A stretch of DNA of 64,000 nucleotides. Source: Streptomyces antnestii. Its GTDB lineage: Bacteria > Actinomycetota > Actinomycetes > Streptomycetales > Streptomycetaceae. The notes under the pieces are model-generated. The model was not told the origin of the DNA. It did not search any database and saw only the letters and a list, made by a program, of their open reading frames with translations. The stretch spans positions 124,001-188,000 of the forward strand of contig NZ_RZYA01000003.1 of the NCBI RefSeq assembly GCF_004005495.1, written 5' to 3'. Made by a program: the position numbers and the translations under genes. Position 1 is the stretch's first letter. Each line of letters opens with the position of its first letter. Below are positions 24,904 through 35,930 of the stretch, piece after piece.

Positions 24904-25259
24904 TCACGGAGAGGCCGGACGGGGCCGCCGGCGACGGGGCGTGAGTACGGGGCCTCGGTGCGGGGTCTGAGTGCGCAGCCTTGGTGCGGGGCCTGGGTGC
25001 GGCCGTCCCCCGTCCGTCGGGACCCGGGTAGGGCATCCCGCGCCGGCGGGAGCCTGAGGTGGGCATCCCGCGCCGGCCGCGACGGTCGTACCATCCCTCG
25101 CAGGAGGGGGCGCCGCGCGGGGCCGTCCGGTGTCCGGCACGGTCGCCGGTGGCCGGGGCGACAGCGAGCGCGGTCGGCCGGGCCACTCATCCGTGGGCCG
25201 TACGCGGTCAGGGGGCGGTGACCGGCCGTCCCACACGGCACGGCAGAGGGGTGTGAAGG
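24904..25259. repeat. 356-bp GC-rich gap with two short tandem repeats
   Basis: A 26-bp unit occurs at 24943-24968 and 24969-24994 (with a partial third copy). The 16-mer GGGCATCCCGCGCCGG occurs exactly at 25031-25046 and 25061-25076. No coding frame is convincing. The merR promoter must lie in the distal part. Confidence 0.6.
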
Positions 25260-26183
25260 GTGACGGAGCAGGCTGTCGCCGAGTACCGGATCGAGGACCT
25301 GGCGCACCACAGCGGCGCCACGGTCCGCACTATCCGCGCCTATCAGGACCGCGGTCTGCTTCCCCGCCCCGAGCGGCGCGGCAGGGCCAACGTGTACGGG
25401 GACACGCACCTGGCCAGGCTGCGGCAGATCGCCGACCTCCTCGACCGCGGGTACACGCTCGCCTCGATCAAGGAACTGCTCGAGGCGTGGGACGCGGGAC
25501 GCGGACTCGGGGGCGTGCTCGGTCTGGTCGCGGAGGTCGACGGGCCGTGGACCGACGAGAAGGCCGACCGGATCACCCGAGCCGAACTCGCGGCGCGCTT
25601 CGGCGGCAGCCGGGACGAGGCGGCGATCACCGACGCCGTCGCGCTCGGCATCCTGGAGCAGATCCCCGGCATCGACGACGAGTTCCTGGTACCGAGCCCC
25701 CAAGAGCTCGCTGTGGCGGCCGAGTTGCACGCGTCCGGCGTACCGCTGGCCGCCATCTCCACTCACCTACGGGAGTTGAGGGGCCAGATCGAGCACATCG
25801 CCACGCGTTTCCTGGAGTTCACGACCGAGCACGTCTTCGCCCGCTATCTCGGTCCGTTGCCGCCGACGGACGCGGAGGCGGCCGAGGCGGCCTCACTGGT
25901 GCGCAGGCTCCGGCCGCTCGCGCAGCAGTCTGTCGACGCCGAACTGGCCCGTGCCATGAAGCTGTTCGCCACTCGGCACCTCCACCGGCATCTGGCGGAG
26001 GGCCCGGTTGCGACTCCCGCCGAAGAGGCCCATTCGGTCGCCCTGCCTGCCGACACGATCCGGGCCGTACAGCGTCTTGTTGGCCCCGAGAGCGTCGCCG
26101 CGTTCATCACTGCGGCCGCCGAACGCGAAGTACAAGCACGGTCATTGGACGCAATGACCTCAAAACACCGCGATACAGACTGA
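25260..26183 (+). CDS. MerR-family transcriptional regulator
   Basis: 307 residues from GTG, with AGAGGGG about 8 nt upstream. The N-terminal winged helix-turn-helix (about residues 8-75) has the MerR pattern YRIEDLAHHSGATVRTIRAY followed by RRGRANVYGDTHLARLRQIA. The long C-terminal region lacks the Cys ligands of metal-sensing MerR proteins and has no recognised ligand domain. This suggests a TipA/BmrR-like or dimer-only architecture for a small-molecule signal. The target is unknown. Candidates are its own gene or the neighbouring hydrolase-SDR genes. It is followed by a DnaA-box-bearing gap before kptA. Confidence 0.9.
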   Translation: MTEQAVAEYRIEDLAHHSGATVRTIRAYQDRGLLPRPERRGRANVYGDTHLARLRQIADLLDRGYTLASIKELLEAWDAGRGLGGVLGLVAEVDGPWTDEKADRITRAELAARFGGSRDEAAITDAVALGILEQIPGIDDEFLVPSPQELAVAAELHASGVPLAAISTHLRELRGQIEHIATRFLEFTTEHVFARYLGPLPPTDAEAAEAASLVRRLRPLAQQSVDAELARAMKLFATRHLHRHLAEGPVATPAEEAHSVALPADTIRAVQRLVGPESVAAFITAAAEREVQARSLDAMTSKHRDTD

Positions 26184-26213
26184 CTTGCCCAAAGGGTGTA
26201 TAAAGACGGTGAG

Positions 26214-26267
26214 TTGTCCACAGAATCGCCAAATCCCCTGTGGATAACCGGACTTGGCTGTGGATCA
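26214..26267. other. DnaA-box cluster upstream of kptA
   Basis: TTGTCCACA on the plus strand (26214-26222), TTATCCACA on the minus strand (26239-26247) and a one-mismatch TGATCCACA on the minus strand (26259-26267) lie within 54 bp of an AT-rich gap. The kptA promoter must overlap or adjoin this cluster. Confidence 0.65.
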
Positions 26268-26325
26268 AACCTACGAACAGAAAAATCACGTGCACGAGGA
26301 GTGAGACGCGCGCCACTCTGACGGG

Positions 26326-26868
26326 ATGGATGAACGACGCACCATCAAGGTGTCGAAGTACCTCTCGAAGCACCTGCGCCACCAGCCGGAGCGGATCGGG
26401 CTGACCCTCGACGAGGGCGGCTGGGTCGAGATCGCGACGCTGCTCGCCGCGGCCGCGGCCCACGGCTTCCGCATCACCCGGGCCGAGCTCGACCAGGTCG
26501 TGGCCACCAACGACAAGCGGCGCTTCGCGATCGAGGGGACCCGGATCCGCGCCAGCCAGGGCCACACCGTCTCCGTCGACCTCGGGCTGCCCGAGGCGAC
26601 CCCGCCCGCGCACCTGTACCACGGCACCGTCCCCGCGGCCCTCGACTCCATCCGCGCCGAGGGCCTGCGGCCCATGAGCCGGCACGCCGTCCATCTCTCG
26701 CCCGACCGCGAGACCGCCACCCGCGTCGGCGCGCGGCGCGGCCGCCATGTCGTCCTGACCGTCGACGCGGCCGCGATGCACCGCGACGGCCACACGTTCC
26801 GCGTCAGCGCCAACGGAGTCTGGCTCACGGACGCCGTCCCACCCCGCTACCTGCGGTTTCGCGACTGA
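26326..26868 (+). CDS. kptA: RNA 2'-phosphotransferase (Tpt1/KptA family)
   Basis: 180 residues, the usual length. The start MDERRTIKVSKYLSKHLRH is the conserved KptA beginning, with the catalytic Arg-His region (SKHLRHQP). LYHGTVPAALDSIRAEGLRPM and the following HAVHLSP form the NAD-binding lobe with its conserved His-Gly-Thr. The family removes a 2'-phosphate from RNA using NAD+, leaving ADP-ribose 1'',2''-cyclic phosphate. Bacteria have no known tRNA-splicing substrate, so the physiological role is open. It is monocistronic, with DnaA boxes in its upstream region. Confidence 0.93.
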   Translation: MDERRTIKVSKYLSKHLRHQPERIGLTLDEGGWVEIATLLAAAAAHGFRITRAELDQVVATNDKRRFAIEGTRIRASQGHTVSVDLGLPEATPPAHLYHGTVPAALDSIRAEGLRPMSRHAVHLSPDRETATRVGARRGRHVVLTVDAAAMHRDGHTFRVSANGVWLTDAVPPRYLRFRD

Positions 26869-26895
26869 GGACCGGCCACCCCCGCCTCAAGCCCA

Positions 26896-26940
26896 GCCTC
26901 GTCCCCCGGCCTCATCCCCCGCCCTCATCTCCCGGCCTCG
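26896..26940. repeat. 13-bp tandem repeats downstream of kptA
   Basis: About four copies of CCCCCGGCCTCAT (variants CAT/CGT at the end) lie 28-72 bp after the kptA stop. Confidence 0.7.
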
Positions 26941-26988
26941 TCACGGAGCCGCCCCGTGCCGCGCCGGGCGGCGCTTAGGCTCGGGGAC

Positions 26989-27927
26989 ATGAGCGATCAG
27001 CCCCGTCAGTCCACTCCCACCCTGCGTCTGAGCACCGTGATCCTGCCCTACCGCCGCTGGCACGAGGGCAGCCGTGCCGCGTGGCAGCGCGCCGAGGAGC
27101 TGGGCTTCCACACCGCGTACACCTACGACCACCTGGCCTGGCGGACCTTCCGCGACGGCCCGTGGTTCGGCGCCGTACCGACGCTGACCGCCGCCGCGTC
27201 CGTCACGGAACGGATGCGCCTCGGCACGCTCGTCACCTCGCCGAACTTCCGGCATCCCGTCACCCTCGCCAAGGAACTGATCTCCCTCGACGACATCTCG
27301 GGCGGCCGCATCACCCTCGGCATCGGCGCGGGAGGCAACGGCTTCGACGCGACGACGCTCCTCAGGGCCGGCGAGGAGCCGTGGACCCCGCGCGAACGCG
27401 CCGACCACTTCGCCGAGTTCGTACCGCTCCTCGACCGGCTGCTGAGCGAGGACTCGGTGACGCACGAAGGCACGTTCTACTCGGCGCGGGAGGCGCGGAA
27501 CATTCCTGGCTGCGTGCAGCGGCCCCGGCTGCCCTTCGCGGTGGCGGCCACGGGACCGCGCGGGCTGAAGCTGGCCGCCCGGCACGGACAGGCGTGGGTG
27601 ACGACGGGTGACCCGAAGCTCTTCGAGTCGGGCACCCCCGAGGAATCGATTCAGGCCATTCGCGGACAGGCCGGGAAGCTCGCCGACGCCTGCGCCGAGA
27701 TCGGCCGGGACGCCGCCGGGCTCGACAAGATCCTCCTCACCGGGTTCACCCCGGACCGCGGCCGTCCGCTGGAGTCCGTGGACGCCTTCGTCGACTTCGC
27801 CGGCAAGCACGCCGCCTTGGGCATCACCGAGATCGTGATCCACTGGCCCGTCCCCGACTCGGAGTTCGCCGCTGACCAGAAGGTCTTCGAGAGCATCGCC
27901 ACGGAGGCCCTCGCCCAGCTCGGCTGA
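26989..27927 (+). CDS. LLM-class flavin/F420-dependent oxidoreductase
   Basis: 312 residues from [15 protein letters not shown]. The TIM-barrel luciferase-like fold is indicated by [19 protein letters not shown] near residue 32, [20 protein letters not shown] near 76 and the cofactor phosphate loop region [12 protein letters not shown] near 105. In actinobacteria such proteins use FMN or F420. The pattern DHLAW with the insertion FRDGPWFG fits F420-linked enzymes, but the substrate cannot be named. It stands alone, followed by an inverted-repeat element and the HAD gene. Confidence 0.88.
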   Translation: MSDQPRQSTPTLRLSTVILPYRRWHEGSRAAWQRAEELGFHTAYTYDHLAWRTFRDGPWFGAVPTLTAAASVTERMRLGTLVTSPNFRHPVTLAKELISLDDISGGRITLGIGAGGNGFDATTLLRAGEEPWTPRERADHFAEFVPLLDRLLSEDSVTHEGTFYSAREARNIPGCVQRPRLPFAVAATGPRGLKLAARHGQAWVTTGDPKLFESGTPEESIQAIRGQAGKLADACAEIGRDAAGLDKILLTGFTPDRGRPLESVDAFVDFAGKHAALGITEIVIHWPVPDSEFAADQKVFESIATEALAQLG

Positions 27928-27949
27928 GCCCGGATCAACCCGGCGAAAA

Positions 27950-28019
27950 CGGCGGGGCGCGGGAGCCGGGACCGTACGCACGCGGGCGCCGGGACCGTAC
28001 TCATCTGCGCGCCCCGCCG
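27950..28019. terminator. inverted repeat with internal duplication between the LLM and HAD genes
   Basis: The arms CGGCGGGGCGCG (27950-27961) and CGCGCCCCGCCG (28008-28019) are perfectly complementary. Between them CCGGGACCGTAC occurs twice (27966-27977 and 27989-28000). It is probably a terminator of the LLM transcript. The right arm lies just before the HAD promoter. Confidence 0.55.
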
Positions 28020-28054
28020 CACGCCCGTGCGCGCATATGCGGGACAATAGGGCG

Positions 28055-28987
28055 GTGACCTCACCCACTCCTCGGCCCTGGACCCCGGCCGCCAACGCCC
28101 CCGCGCCCCGGCTCGTCGCCACGGATCTGGACGGCACGCTGCTGCGCGACGACAAGTCCGTCTCACCGCGGACGGTCGCCGCGCTCGCCGCGGCCGAGAA
28201 GGCGGGCATCGAGGTGTTCTTCGTGACCGGCCGGCCCGCCCGCTGGATGGACGTCGTCAGCGACCACGTGCACGGCCACGGCCTGGCGATCTGCGGGAAC
28301 GGCGCGGCCGTCGTGGACCTGCACGGAGGCCCCGGCCGCCACCGGTTCGTCAAGGTCAGGGAGCTCACTCCCGAGACCGCCCTGGACGTCGTGCACATCC
28401 TGCGCGCTGCCGCGCCCGGCACGTCCTTCGCGGTCGAGCGGACCGGAGGCCTCCACCACGAGCCGACGTATCCGCCGCTGCACGTGGAGCCCGGCGAGAG
28501 CGTCGCCGCCGCCGAGAAGCTTCTCGCCGACGGTTCGCCCTGTGCCGACCAGCCCGTACTCAAGCTGCTCGCGCACCACGCCGAACTCGCCCCCGACGAG
28601 TTCCTGGCCCTGGCCCGCGCGGCCGTGGGCGACCGCGCGTCCATCACCCGCTCCAGCCCCAGCGCGCTCCTGGAGATCAGCGGCCCCGGCGTCTCCAAGG
28701 CCAGCACCCTCGCGCTGTGCTGCGCCGAGCGGGGCATCGACGCGGCCGAGGTCGTCGCCTTCGGGGACATGCCCAACGACATGGAGATGCTCGCCTGGGC
28801 GGGCACCTCGTTCGCGATGGGCAACGCGCACCCCGATGTCCTGGCCGCCGCGTCGGGCCACACCGTGGCCAACAACGAGGACGGCGTGGCCGCGGTCATC
28901 GAGCAGATCCTGGCGGCGCGGGGGCCCTCCGGTGAGGACTCCCCGGACCCCGGCGACCGCACTCCGGGTACGCCTGAATCGAAGTAG
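28055..28987 (+). CDS. HAD-superfamily (Cof-type) phosphatase
   Basis: 310 residues if the GTG at 28055 is used. An ATG at 28037 in frame would add six residues. GACAAT about 8 nt before the GTG looks like a -10 box, which suggests a leaderless mRNA starting at this GTG. HAD motifs are DLDGTLL near residue 24, FFVTGRP near 60, Lys in VSKAST near 218 and [10 protein letters not shown] near 240. It is a paralogue of the serS-linked HAD protein (17048-17872) with a different cap and a disordered C-terminus. It converges with the M23 peptidase gene. Confidence 0.88.
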   Translation: MTSPTPRPWTPAANAPAPRLVATDLDGTLLRDDKSVSPRTVAALAAAEKAGIEVFFVTGRPARWMDVVSDHVHGHGLAICGNGAAVVDLHGGPGRHRFVKVRELTPETALDVVHILRAAAPGTSFAVERTGGLHHEPTYPPLHVEPGESVAAAEKLLADGSPCADQPVLKLLAHHAELAPDEFLALARAAVGDRASITRSSPSALLEISGPGVSKASTLALCCAERGIDAAEVVAFGDMPNDMEMLAWAGTSFAMGNAHPDVLAAASGHTVANNEDGVAAVIEQILAARGPSGEDSPDPGDRTPGTPESK

Positions 28988-29052
28988 AAGAAACGGTCCT
29001 TCGGACGCTCCCTCACGCCGCCGCGTGGACAGTCCCTCACGCCGTCCGCCTC

Positions 29053-30105
29053 CTATAGAGCGCCCCGCTCGGCGAGCCACGGCACCGGGTCGATCCCCGA
29101 CCCGAGGTACGGCGTGAGGCGGACCTCGAAGTGCAGGTGCGGTCCCGTCGAGTTACCGCTCGTCCCCGACTGGCCGATCCACTGCCCGGTACGCACCTGC
29201 TCGCCCTGGTCGACCGTGACGGCGGCCAGGTGCGCGTACTGCGTGTAGTAGCCGCCCGGGTGGCTCACGACGATCTCGATGCCGAAGGCGCCGCCGCAGG
29301 ACACGCTCACCACGCGGCCCTCCCCGACCGCCCGTACCGGCGTCCCGATGTCGACCGCGAAGTCCTGCCCGGTGTGCCGGTGCGCCCAGTGTTCACCCGC
29401 GCTGTCGAAGCCCGCCGACAACTCGTAGTGCTCCACGGGCGGCACCCACGCGCGCGTAGAGGGCGTTTCGGGCTGGTCCAGACGCGCCGCGCCCCGGCAC
29501 TTTCCGGCGGCCACGGACTGGTCGGCCTCGCCCTGCAGCTGCCACTGGGCCGCCTTGAGCTTGTCCTCGATCCCCTGCTTCAGGAAGGCGAGTCGGACGT
29601 TGTGCGCCTCCACGGAACGACGGGTGGCGTCCGCCGCTCGCTGGTCGGCGGCGAGCTTGCGCTCTGCCCGGCTGCTCTTGGCGACCGCGTTGTTCACGGC
29701 CAGATCTGCCTGCCACAGGACGCGCTGACCTCGCATCAGGTCCTCCGGGCTGTCGGCGAGCAGCATCTGGGCGGCAAGCGGGACGTCGCCGCCGCTGCGG
29801 TACTGGGCCCGCGCGATCCGGCCCAGATCGTCATGGAGCGCGGAGATCTGCCGGCGCTCGCGGACGAGGAGCTGCTCCAGCCTGTCCGCCCTGGCCTGTT
29901 GTACCGCGGCCTTGCGCTGCCCCTCCTCGTAGCGCTGGGTGGCCGCGGACGCCTCCTCGTAGAGCTGCGCCACCTCGGCGCTCGTACCGGCTCCCTCGGC
30001 CCCCTCGGAACCTTCGGAGGCCTCGGTACGGGGGCCGGCGAACGCGGCGAGCGTGCACAGCAGGACGGCCGGTACGACAAGAGGACGAATACGGCGTTGG
30101 CGCAT
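29053..30105 (-). CDS. secreted M23-family peptidoglycan endopeptidase
   Basis: 350 residues. A basic N-terminus (MRQRRIRPLV) and hydrophobic core form a signal peptide ending near AFAGPRT. Residues about 40-190 are an Ala/Gln/Arg/Glu-rich coiled coil like that of the EnvC/RipA type. The C-terminal LytM domain (about 225-345) has HRHTGQDFAVD (first zinc His and Asp) and HLHFE (second His pair). Metal ligands are complete, so it should cleave peptidoglycan cross-links or stem peptides outside the cell. It is downstream of the cyd-kinase operon with a 225-bp gap that holds a repeat array, so probably separately controlled. Confidence 0.92.
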   Translation of the reverse strand: MRQRRIRPLVVPAVLLCTLAAFAGPRTEASEGSEGAEGAGTSAEVAQLYEEASAATQRYEEGQRKAAVQQARADRLEQLLVRERRQISALHDDLGRIARAQYRSGGDVPLAAQMLLADSPEDLMRGQRVLWQADLAVNNAVAKSSRAERKLAADQRAADATRRSVEAHNVRLAFLKQGIEDKLKAAQWQLQGEADQSVAAGKCRGAARLDQPETPSTRAWVPPVEHYELSAGFDSAGEHWAHRHTGQDFAVDIGTPVRAVGEGRVVSVSCGGAFGIEIVVSHPGGYYTQYAHLAAVTVDQGEQVRTGQWIGQSGTSGNSTGPHLHFEVRLTPYLGSGIDPVPWLAERGAL

Positions 30106-30227
30106 GTCTGGGATCGTTGTCGCATGCCTACGGAGGCGGCCTGTTGAACTCGTACGCCTGGGGGAGCCGGTGCCCCGGACGGCGCAGACCCGTACCGCCG
30201 AACAGGGCGGCCTTCGTAGGGACGCTC

Positions 30228-32124
<1,897 letters not shown>

Positions 32125-32134
32125 CTAGTTAGTC

Positions 32135-35100
32135 CTATTTGGCGAGGAAAGTCAGGCTTACTCGTCGCCCACCGGCGCAGGGCTTCACAGGTGGCTGACC
32201 CGCTGCCGCCACCAGCAGCTCCGCCTCCTGTTCGCGTTCCCGCATCGCCCGCAACGGCCCGTCCACGGCCACGAGCTCCGCGTACGCGCCGCGCTGCACC
32301 ACCCGGCCCTCGTCGAGGACGATCACCTCGTCCACGGCCTCAAGCCCTGCCAGACGGTGCGTGATCAGGAGCGTCGTCCTGCCCTCGGTCGCGGACAGCA
32401 GGTCCGCGGTGAGCGCGTCCGCCGTCGGCAGGTCGAGGTGCTCGGCGGGCTCGTCGAGCACGAGAACGGGGAAGTCGGCGAGCAGCGCACGCGACAGGGC
32501 GAGCCGCTGCCGCTGCCCTCCGGACAGGCGCGCGCCATGTTCTCCGACGAGGGTGTCGAGCCCGTCGGGCAGCGAATCGGCCCACTCCAGGAGGCGGGCC
32601 GCGGCCAGGGCGTCGCGCAGTTCGTCGTCGGTGGCGTCCTTCTTCGCGAGCAGCAGATTCTCGCGCACCGAGCTGTCGAAGAGGTGCGCGTCCTGCGCGC
32701 AGAGCCCGACGAGCCTCCGCACAGCGTCCCCTTCGAGCCCGTACGCGTCGGCACCGGCCATCGTGTACGTCCCCTCACTCGCGTCCAGGAACCGCAGCAG
32801 GACTTGCGCGAGCGTCGTCTTGCCGGACCCGGACGGACCGACGACGGCGACCCGCCGGCCACGCTCGAGCGTCAGGTCGACCCCGTGGAGCGCGTCCCGG
32901 CCCTGCCCGTCGTGACGAGCGGCGAGACCGCGCACGCGGAGCGGGAAGGGCGTCTGCGGCGCCTGCGCGGGCGTCTCCGGCTCCCGTACGGGGTCCGGGG
33001 CGTCCAGGACCTCGTGGACGCGCTCGGCGCTCTTCTTGACCCGCTGGCGGTACTGGACCGCGAGCGGCAGGCCCATGACGGCCTCGAAGGCGGCCAGCGG
33101 CGTCAGGACGACCACAGCGAGTGCGACGCCGTCGAGGCGGCCCTCCCGCACGCCCTGCACCCCGGCGAGCGCGGCGCCGGCCACCGTGAGGCCGGTGATC
33201 AGCGCGGTCAGACCGTCGCCGAGCGCGGTGGCGGTGGCGGCGCGCGAGGCGATCCGCGTCAACACGGAGTCGGCGGCCTTCGCCTCGGCGGTGCGTGCGG
33301 GCAGGGCTCCGGAGACGGTCAGTTCGGCGGTGCCGGTGAGGAGTTCGGCCACGCGGGTGGCGAGCGTCCCGCGCGTGGGGGCCAGCCGGCGCTCGGCCCG
33401 TCGGGCGACCGCTCCGGAGAGCAGCGGTACGCCGACTCCCGCGAGGAGCAGTCCCGCGGCGAGCACCGCACCGGCGGCCGGCAGCATCCAGGCGGTGAAC
33501 GCGACGGACGTGGCACCGACCACCGCGGCGGCCGACGCGGGGAGCAGCCAGCGCAGCCAGTAGTCCTGGAGGGCGTCCACGTCGGCGACGAGGCGGGAGA
33601 GCAGATCACCGCGGCGCGTCGTGCGCAGGCCCGCGGGCGCGAGCCGCTCCAGACGCCGGAACACGGCGACGCGGGTGTCCGCCAGCATGCGCAGCACGGC
33701 GTCGTGCGACACGAGCCGCTCGGCGTACCGGAAGCAGGCGCGGCCGATCCCGAAAGCGCGGGTCGCCGTGACGGCGACCATCAGGTACATCACGGGCGGC
33801 TGCTGCGAGGCCCGCGAGATGAGCCACCCGGACGTCGCCATGAGTCCCACGGCACTGCCGAGGGCGAGCGCTCCGAGCAGCAGCGCGAGAGCGAGCCGCC
33901 CCCGCCGCGCCCGGGCGACACCACGCACCCGCGCGAGCACACTCCGGTGCCCCTCCGCACGCACCCCGGAGGCAACGGATGCGTGACCGCCCTCTCCGTA
34001 GACAGCCGACTCCCGATTGCCCTCTCCGTAGACAGCCGACTCCTGCTTGCCTTCTACGTAGGCGACCGACTCCTGGCCGTCCTCTACGTAGACGGCCGAC
34101 TCATAACCACCCTCTACGTAGTCGACCGGCCCCTGACCACCCTCCCCGAAAGCGCCCGCCCCCTGACCGCCCTCTACGTAGAGACCCGTTCCGACCGCGT
34201 CGCCCCGCCGCTCAGGTGCACGTTCCGCCGCAGCCCGCGCCGCAGGCACCCCACTCGGCGAGGACGGGGCCAGCCGCACCACCCGGTCGGCAACCGCCAG
34301 CAGCGCGGGCCGGTGCACGACAAGAAGCACGGTCCGCCCGACGGCGAGTCTCCGCACCGCCTCGACGATCCCCGCCTCGGTCCCGCCGTCGAGCGCGGCG
34401 GTCGGCTCGTCGAGCAGCACCACGGGCCGGTCGGCGAGGAACGCCCGTGCCAGAGCGAGCCGTTGCCGCTGCCCGGCGGAGAGCCCGGCCCCGTCCTCGC
34501 CGAGGAGAGTGCCCGCGCCGTCGGGCAGCGCGCGCACGAACTCCTGGGCCCCCGCCTCACGCAGCGCCGCCTCGACCTCCGCGGGCGACGCGTCGGGCCG
34601 CGCGAGCCGCACGTTGTCCGCGATCGACCCGGCGTACAGCTGTGGCCGCTGCGGCACCCAGGCCACGCGCGCGTGCCACGCCTCACGGTCGAGACCGGCG
34701 AGGTCGGCGCCCCCGACGAGGACCCGCCCCGCCTCGGGGCGGACGAACCCGAGCGCGGCGCTGAGGAGCGTCGACTTGCCCACGCCGCTGGGGCCGACGA
34801 GTGCCACCGTCTCCCCGGGCGCGACCTCGAAGCTGACGTCGCGGACAGCGGCATCGGAGCGACCGGGGTAGCGGACAGTCACTCCGTCGAAGGCGATCCC
34901 CAGCCCGGTGCCGCCGTCCGGCAGCGCGCCGGCGCCGGACGACGGCACCGGAGTCTCCAGGACGGCGAAGATCTCCTCCGCGGCGGCGAGCCCCTCGGCC
35001 GCCGCGTGGAACTGCGCCCCGACCTGCCGCAGCGGCAGATAGGCCTCGGGCGCGAGGACGAGGATGACGAGCCCCACGTAGAGGTCCATGTCGCCGTGCA

Positions 35101-35911
35101 CCAGGCGCATGCCGATGGTCACGGCGACCAGGGCGACCGACAGGGTCGCGAGAAGTTCGAGGGCGAACGAGGACAGGAAGGCGATGCGCAGGGTCCGCAT
35201 CGTGGCCTGCCGGTACTCGCCGGTGATCCTGCGGATCGACTCGGCCTGCGCCTTGGCCCGGCCGAACACCTTCAGCGTCGGCAGGCCCGCGACCACGTCC
35301 AGGAAGTGCCCGGACAGGCGGGACAGGAGCCGCCACTGACGGTCCATCCGGGACTGGGTGGCCCAGCCGATGAGGATCATGAAGACGGGGATCAGCGGCA
35401 GGGTGACGACGATGATCACCGCGGACACCCAGTCCTCGGTGACGATGCGGGCGAGCACCGCCACGGGCACCACCACGGCGAGCCCCAACTGCGGCAGATA
35501 GCGGGAGAAGTAGTCGTCGAGCGCGTCGACACCGCGCGTCGCGAGCGCCACCAGGGACCCGGTCCGCTGCCCGCTGAGCCACCCCGGGCCCAGTTGAGCC
35601 GCGCGCTCCAGGAGCCGTCCGCGCAACTCCGACTTGACCGCCGCGCTGGCCCGGTGAGCGGCCAGCTCGGTCAGCCAGGAGACCAGGCCGCGCCCGGCCG
35701 CCACCAGGGCCAGCAGCACGAGAGGTGTGCGTAGCGCGGAGACATCGAGGCCGTGCTCGAAGGCGCCCACCACCACCTCGGCGATGAGCATCGCCTGAGC
35801 GATGACCAGAGCCGCCCCGGCGACGCCGAGCACCACCACCGCGATCAGGAAGAGGCGAGTGGCCCTGGCGTACCGGAGCAGACGCTGGTCGATCGGTTTC
35901 ACGTGAAACAC
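32135..35911 (-). CDS. cydCD: fused CydD-CydC ABC exporter for cytochrome bd assembly
   Basis: 1258 residues with both half-transporters in one chain. The CydD half: six transmembrane helices (about residues 15-300), Walker A VGPSGVGKST near 375 and signature LSAGQRQR. The CydC half: transmembrane region about 670-960, Walker A VGPSGSGKTT near 1055 and signature LSGGQRQR. The linker between halves (about residues 580-655) is made of seven diverged 10-residue repeats. The exporter moves cysteine/glutathione-type reductants to the outside and is required for cytochrome bd assembly. GTG start (MFHVKPIDQRLL) overlaps a perfect parS. It is 19 nt after cydB. Confidence 0.94.
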   Translation of the reverse strand: MFHVKPIDQRLLRYARATRLFLIAVVVLGVAGAALVIAQAMLIAEVVVGAFEHGLDVSALRTPLVLLALVAAGRGLVSWLTELAAHRASAAVKSELRGRLLERAAQLGPGWLSGQRTGSLVALATRGVDALDDYFSRYLPQLGLAVVVPVAVLARIVTEDWVSAVIIVVTLPLIPVFMILIGWATQSRMDRQWRLLSRLSGHFLDVVAGLPTLKVFGRAKAQAESIRRITGEYRQATMRTLRIAFLSSFALELLATLSVALVAVTIGMRLVHGDMDLYVGLVILVLAPEAYLPLRQVGAQFHAAAEGLAAAEEIFAVLETPVPSSGAGALPDGGTGLGIAFDGVTVRYPGRSDAAVRDVSFEVAPGETVALVGPSGVGKSTLLSAALGFVRPEAGRVLVGGADLAGLDREAWHARVAWVPQRPQLYAGSIADNVRLARPDASPAEVEAALREAGAQEFVRALPDGAGTLLGEDGAGLSAGQRQRLALARAFLADRPVVLLDEPTAALDGGTEAGIVEAVRRLAVGRTVLLVVHRPALLAVADRVVRLAPSSPSGVPAARAAAERAPERRGDAVGTGLYVEGGQGAGAFGEGGQGPVDYVEGGYESAVYVEDGQESVAYVEGKQESAVYGEGNRESAVYGEGGHASVASGVRAEGHRSVLARVRGVARARRGRLALALLLGALALGSAVGLMATSGWLISRASQQPPVMYLMVAVTATRAFGIGRACFRYAERLVSHDAVLRMLADTRVAVFRRLERLAPAGLRTTRRGDLLSRLVADVDALQDYWLRWLLPASAAAVVGATSVAFTAWMLPAAGAVLAAGLLLAGVGVPLLSGAVARRAERRLAPTRGTLATRVAELLTGTAELTVSGALPARTAEAKAADSVLTRIASRAATATALGDGLTALITGLTVAGAALAGVQGVREGRLDGVALAVVVLTPLAAFEAVMGLPLAVQYRQRVKKSAERVHEVLDAPDPVREPETPAQAPQTPFPLRVRGLAARHDGQGRDALHGVDLTLERGRRVAVVGPSGSGKTTLAQVLLRFLDASEGTYTMAGADAYGLEGDAVRRLVGLCAQDAHLFDSSVRENLLLAKKDATDDELRDALAAARLLEWADSLPDGLDTLVGEHGARLSGGQRQRLALSRALLADFPVLVLDEPAEHLDLPTADALTADLLSATEGRTTLLITHRLAGLEAVDEVIVLDEGRVVQRGAYAELVAVDGPLRAMREREQEAELLVAAAGQPPVKPCAGGRRVSLTFLAK
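33985..34188. repeat. 30-bp tandem repeats (7 units) in the cydCD linker
   Basis: Seven 30-bp units encode decapeptides of the type YVEGGQESAV. Units vary by point changes but none by length, so the frame is kept. The repeat lies exactly between the CydD and CydC halves. Confidence 0.9.
35896..35909. other. perfect parS site overlapping the cydCD start codon
   Basis: GTTTCACGTGAAAC, identical to the streptomycete ParB-binding palindrome. On the minus strand it supplies the last base of the GTG start and the codons for F-H-V-K. Confidence 0.9.
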
Positions 35912-35930
35912 ACCCTCGTGTCAGCGGGGT

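Noticed and set aside
32357..35734. A 1125-codon open frame on the plus strand opposite cydCD
   Set aside because: It mirrors the high-GC cydCD gene, is Arg/Glu/Gly/His-rich without any domain, and cydCD has full ABC motifs. It is a shadow frame.
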